DNA of 64,000 bases from Actinobacillus genomosp. 2 (lineage in GTDB: Bacteria > Pseudomonadota > Gammaproteobacteria > Enterobacterales > Pasteurellaceae). The notes under the pieces are model-generated. The model searched no databases, was not told where the DNA came from, and was given only the letters and a program-made list of their open reading frames with translations. This document shows positions 61,350-64,000 of this stretch, in pieces (the first letter of the stretch is position 1; each line of letters opens with the position of its first letter). The stretch covers positions 434,001 through 498,000 of the forward strand of contig NZ_CP103807.1 in assembly GCF_029773605.1 (NCBI RefSeq). Direction: 5' to 3'. The position numbers and the translations under genes are program-made.

Positions 61350-61426
61350 CCCCCCTTAGCTCAGTCGGTTAGAGCAGGCGACTCATAATCGCTTGGTCAC
61401 TGGTTCAAGTCCGGTAGGGGGGACCA
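61350..61426 (+). tRNA. tRNA with CAT anticodon, probably tRNA-Ile2 (lysidine-modified)
   Basis: 77-nt cloverleaf including encoded CCA: acceptor CCCCCCT/AGGGGGG, D arm GCTC/GAGC, anticodon arm GGCGA-CTCATAA-TCGCT, T arm ACTGG-TTCAAGT-CCGGT. The anticodon CAT is at 61384-61386. Software will call it tRNA-Met, but D, anticodon and variable regions match the E. coli ileX tRNA (GGCGACTCATAATCGCTTGG), and C4-G69 and C5-G68 are present, features TilS uses. It would read AUA. The mobile island integrates at its 3' end. Confidence 0.9.
61416..61426. other. Probable attL core within the tRNA 3' end
   Basis: Inferred attachment region: the integrase gene starts 197 bp after the tRNA, the usual arrangement for P4-type islands. 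The exact core and the matching attR copy lie outside this window, so the limits are approximate. Confidence 0.4.
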
Positions 61427-61440
61427 ACTTCACTTTTCTA

Positions 61441-61544
61441 CTCTTTCGTATTCTTCCGTACTCTTACGCTCAAGCCTTGATATTACTAGCTTTATCTTAC
61501 TTTTTCATTCTTTTTTCTTACGTATTCTTTCGTGTTTATACGTT
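61441..61544. repeat. Two clusters of 10-bp repeats between tRNA and int (possible integrase arm sites)
   Basis: Cluster 1: CTCTTTCGTA, TTCTTCCGTA, CTCTTACGCT (61441-61470). Cluster 2: TTCTTACGTA, TTCTTTCGTG, TTTATACGTT (61515-61544). Each is three contiguous 10-mers of the form YTCTTNCGTA. Spacing by one helical turn suggests arm-type binding by integrase or a recombination directionality factor. Confidence 0.55.
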
Positions 61545-61557
61545 TACAGCCGTGAAT

Positions 61558-61613
61558 TTTAGTTATACATTTAGTTATATGTTCCGTATAACTAAAAAAA
61601 TCGTATAACTAAA
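61558..61613. repeat. Paired TTTAGTTATAC repeats before int
   Basis: TTTAGTTATAC (61558-61568), TTTAGTTATAT (61570-61580), then GTATAACTAAA twice (61586-61596 and 61603-61613). Two head-to-tail copies face two inverted copies, ending 10 bp before the int ATG. This suits an operator for int or a binding site for excision factors. Confidence 0.55.
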
Positions 61614-61622
61614 AGGGCTGAA

Positions 61623-62840
61623 ATGGCGAGATTAACTAAACCACTTACTAATACCGAAATAGAGCGGGCCAAAGCTAAAGAGAAGGAATATACCCTTTCT
61701 GATGGTGGCGGACTTTATCTACTTATTAAACCTAATGGGGCTAAATTGTGGCGGTTTAATTACTATAAGCCAATTACTAAGAAAAGAGCCTTAATAAGTT
61801 TTGGACGCTATCCTGATATATCTCTACAACAAGCGAGAAAGCAACGTGATGAGTGCCTATCACTATTAGCAGTCAATGCTGATCCGCTAGAACACCGCCA
61901 ACAGTTAGAGAGGGAAGAACAAGCAAAGCGAGAAAATACCTTATTGAAAATTGTTGAGCTATGGCACAGCAAACGCCTTGATGATGTAAAGCACGGGGAG
62001 ATTCAAGCGGAAACCTTACGAAAAAATAGGGCAATCTTAGATAAGCATATTTTGCCAACGTTAGGGCATTTAGCGATAACTGATATTAGCCCGAGGATTG
62101 TTATCAATGCGTTGGAACCGGCGAAAGAGCGAGGTTTAGGCGATACACTCAAGCGATCGGTTCGATTATTGAATGAAGTATTAAATTTTGCGGTAAATGC
62201 AGATTTAATCGAGTTTAACAAATGCTTAAAAGTGAGTGAGCATTTCAGCACACCTAAAGCCGTAAATAATCCGACCATTCCGCCGAAAGAATTGCCGGCA
62301 TTTCTCGAAGCCTTGAGGGATAGCAATTTATCCTTACAAACGAAGTTATTAATTAAGTGGCAGTTACTCACGATAACACGCCCTAGGGAAGCAAGCGAAG
62401 CACTATGGAGCGAAATAGACTGGGAAGCTAAAACGTGGACATTACCCGCTGAAAAAATGAAGATGAAGCGCCCGCACGTAATTCCCTTAAGTAACCAATC
62501 ATTGCGCATACTTGAAAAGATGAAAAAGATTACGGGTAACAGTCCTTTCATATTTCAAAGCGAGATAAAGCCCAAGCAACCAATGAATAGCCAAACAGCA
62601 AATAGGGCAATCAAATTACTAGGCTATGAGGGGCGTTTAACCGCTCACGGTTTAAGGTCGATAGCTTCTACTTACCTGAATGAACAATTAGTCAATTATG
62701 ACGTGGTAGAGGCTTGTTTAGCCCACGTTATCAAAGACCAAACCCGAAAAGCCTATAACCGTTCTGATTATCTCGATCAGCGTGTAGATGTAATGCAGCA
62801 ATGGGCGGATTATGTCGAAAGCTGCTCTACTGGTATTTAG
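61623..62840 (+). CDS. int: Tyrosine recombinase/integrase, P4-type
   Basis: 405-aa integrase of a tRNA-targeting island. N-terminal arm-binding DUF4102-like domain (LTNTEIERAKAKEKEYTLSDGGGLYLLIKPNGAKLWRF), SAM-like core-binding region (about residues 100-200), C-terminal catalytic domain with Arg in TITRPREASEALW, HGLRSIAST (His, Arg), second His in CLAHV and the Tyr in KAYNRSDYLDQR. All active residues are present. The start follows AAAGGG. It is directed away from the tRNA. Confidence 0.93.
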   Translation: MARLTKPLTNTEIERAKAKEKEYTLSDGGGLYLLIKPNGAKLWRFNYYKPITKKRALISFGRYPDISLQQARKQRDECLSLLAVNADPLEHRQQLEREEQAKRENTLLKIVELWHSKRLDDVKHGEIQAETLRKNRAILDKHILPTLGHLAITDISPRIVINALEPAKERGLGDTLKRSVRLLNEVLNFAVNADLIEFNKCLKVSEHFSTPKAVNNPTIPPKELPAFLEALRDSNLSLQTKLLIKWQLLTITRPREASEALWSEIDWEAKTWTLPAEKMKMKRPHVIPLSNQSLRILEKMKKITGNSPFIFQSEIKPKQPMNSQTANRAIKLLGYEGRLTAHGLRSIASTYLNEQLVNYDVVEACLAHVIKDQTRKAYNRSDYLDQRVDVMQQWADYVESCSTGI

Positions 62841-62893
62841 TAAATTTTTGGCGGAATTTGACCGCTTTTCTTAAGATTAAAACGAGGTGAAAA

Positions 62894-63727
62894 ATGAAAA
62901 AAACAGAATTATTTGAATATATACCTAAAGAAAGCGTAGTAAATTTCAAATGGTTTAATTTAGAGAAATATGCGTGTTTAAATGCAATGAATAGAACTCA
63001 ATGGGATCGTATTGTATGGGTAAGAAAACTTACTCAAATGGAAATAGACGAACATCAGCTAATTTCAAGTGATGGTACTACTAGGACAGAAGATCAATTT
63101 ATTAGCTCAGTCGGAGGATTTATTCTGTCAAATGTTGAAATGCTATCTATAGAACAAAAATTTCATAACAAAGAAACATCAATAGATGAAATAATAACAA
63201 ATTTTGATTTTAGCTTATTTTCTGCTTGCTATGATGAAATCTTACTAGACAAAGATAATACAAGAGCTAATTTTCTAAAAAAATTGGCAAATCTAATAAA
63301 AACTTCTAATGATTATAAACACCTTAGTTTTTATGATGAATTAGATGTTCCTCACAATATCCCTTTTGCTGACTTAGATAATGTTATAGTTATTGATACA
63401 ATGTTTTCAGATGAAGCCATATTAAGTGCAGTCAAAGAAAAATTAAAACATATTAGACAAAAAGAAAGCCATCACAAAGAAACAGTTTCAAAGCGATATT
63501 CGGATAGTCAAATTAGTAGTTTAATTGAAAATAAGGTTATACCTTATATAGACTTAATGCAATGGCAAAATGTAACAGGAGAAAAATTAACGGATAGAGA
63601 AATATCGGATTTGTTATTTCCTATAGACAAGCAAGATAAGGATAAGCCAAAAGGTATTGATACATTAAGACAAACAACTAAGAAAAAAGCATACGAGCTA
63701 TTAAAAGGCTCAATCAAATTCATCTAA
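62894..63727 (+). CDS. Island protein of unknown function (277 aa; possibly DUF6387-like)
   Basis: A/T-rich gene with a good ribosome site (CGAGGTG), 53 bp after int. The protein is soluble, acidic and without signal or membrane segments. The N-terminal FKWFNLEKYACLNAMNRTQWDRIVWVRKL recalls DUF6387-type proteins often found next to integrases, but this is from memory and weak. The C-terminal third is basic with likely helices (KDKPKGIDTLRQTTKKKAYELLKGS). No catalytic motif is visible. It may be a cargo gene or a defence or regulatory factor; I cannot assign a role. Confidence 0.7.
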   Translation: MKKTELFEYIPKESVVNFKWFNLEKYACLNAMNRTQWDRIVWVRKLTQMEIDEHQLISSDGTTRTEDQFISSVGGFILSNVEMLSIEQKFHNKETSIDEIITNFDFSLFSACYDEILLDKDNTRANFLKKLANLIKTSNDYKHLSFYDELDVPHNIPFADLDNVIVIDTMFSDEAILSAVKEKLKHIRQKESHHKETVSKRYSDSQISSLIENKVIPYIDLMQWQNVTGEKLTDREISDLLFPIDKQDKDKPKGIDTLRQTTKKKAYELLKGSIKFI

Positions 63728-63729
63728 TA

Positions 63730-63837
63730 AAATATTAGCGTGATTTTCTACTAATAGGATTTTACGCTTTTTTTCTACTAATAAAAAAACATTTCTAATT
63801 TTTATCAATAAAAAATCACATTGTATTTTTACTAATA
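63730..63837. repeat. Four 27-bp tandem repeats ending in ACTAATA
   Basis: Four contiguous 27-bp units (63730-63756, 63757-63783, 63784-63810, 63811-63837) each end in T-rich plus (A/T)(C)TAATA or TCAATA. A fifth TCTAATA at exactly the same phase ends at 63729, inside the stop region of the previous gene. The unit ends repeat precisely while the interiors vary. This looks like an iteron or operator array. Confidence 0.65.
63737..63774 (+). terminator. Terminator after the 277-aa gene
   Basis: AGCGTGA (63737-63743) pairs with TTACGCT (63762-63768, one G-T pair), with an inner CTA/TAG, followed by T7. It overlaps the first two 27-bp repeats. Confidence 0.55.
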
Positions 63838-63924
63838 AAAAACATCTCTTTTTTCCTCTCTCGATCAGTTTATTAAACCTATAGAAAATGTATGTAGTTT
63901 TATTAAAAACAAGAGGAAAATAAA

Positions 63925-64000
63925 ATGGAAACTAACCCTATCACTACCCTACCACCACAAAAACAGCTTTTAGATGCTCAAGATGTTAAGGCACTAACAG
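63925..64000 (+). CDS. Start of an island gene cut by the window end
   Basis: ATG at 63925 follows AAGAGGAAAA. The 25 visible codons read METNPITTLPPQKQLLDAQD then VKALT. 'QLLDAQDVKALT' resembles the beginning of the helix-turn-helix in AlpA-like or excisionase-type regulators of P4-type islands (LLxxxDVxxLxG), but too little is visible for a firm call. Confidence 0.5.
   Translation, partial: METNPITTLPPQKQLLDAQDVKALT

Noticed and set aside
61393-61608. A 71-codon open frame starting inside the tRNA.
   Set aside because: It begins in the tRNA anticodon/T-arm region, has no ribosome site, and covers the repeat clusters; it is a by-product of T-rich sequence.
63730-63837. 27-bp repeats as a CRISPR array.
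   Set aside because: Only the unit ends are conserved and there are no spacers of separate origin; units are contiguous and too short.

Overview
The window looks like a chromosomal segment of a Pasteurellaceae species, most likely Actinobacillus (A. pleuropneumoniae-like). The evidence is the very frequent ACAAGCGGT-type DNA uptake sequence (USS), the A/T-rich composition, a PAS-less ArcB, an apfABCD-type type IV pilus operon and the overall gene content. Everything before about 61.3 kb is ordinary core chromosome. The last 2.6 kb is the left end of an integrated mobile island.

Layout: (1) 0-4.5 kb: arcB, ogt and fadL, followed by a regulatory region with two TGAACA-NN-TGTTCA palindromes and a near-perfect type 1 IscR site. 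(2) 4.5-11.5 kb: the isc Fe-S operon iscR-S-U-A-hscB-(DMT transporter)-(DUF2625)-hscA-fdx-iscX, with three structured repeats in its intercistronic gaps. (3) 11.5-17.8 kb: a ZnuD-like TonB receptor, cca, ppiB and cysS. (4) 17.9-21.5 kb: metN-metI-metQ-metQ behind a MetJ box. (5) 21.5-24.8 kb: a LysR regulator divergent from an alpha/beta hydrolase, acetyltransferase and cyclophilin-like set. (6) 24.8-27.2 kb: kdkA, folE and truA. (7) 27.2-35.1 kb: fdhE and a three-subunit selenocysteine formate dehydrogenase, with fdhD and an AEC transporter divergent. (8) 35.2-43.8 kb: a YdgA-like protein, fadJ, fadI, nth, a TauE-family permease, proB, folA and a small membrane protein. (9) 43.8-50 kb: radA, broken by a one-base frameshift, and the apfABCD-coaE-yacG pilus operon with a competence CRP-S site between them. 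(10) 50-61.3 kb: pbpG, a GT9 glycosyltransferase, argG, rnhA, cvpA-purF with a PurR box, gdhA, bamE, yejK, ridA and pgeF. (11) 61.35-64 kb: a CAT-anticodon tRNA best read as tRNA-Ile2, a P4-type integrase, an unknown 277-aa protein, a 27-bp repeat array and the start of a further gene that runs off the window.

How the parts relate: Fe-S assembly (isc), the Fe-S and Sec formate dehydrogenase with its FdhD/FdhE maturation factors, and ArcB fit an organism specialised for respiratory and anaerobic metabolism. The apf operon and the USS density belong to natural transformation. Several USS pairs form terminators, and single extended USS form whole gene-to-gene junctions. The points most worth checking are: fadI and fadJ, where hallmark catalytic residues of the thiolase and hydratase are replaced; the radA frameshift next to the competence pilus operon; the paired palindromes upstream of fadL; and the repeat architecture at the island end. 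I saw no CRISPR array, rRNA or complete insertion sequence.
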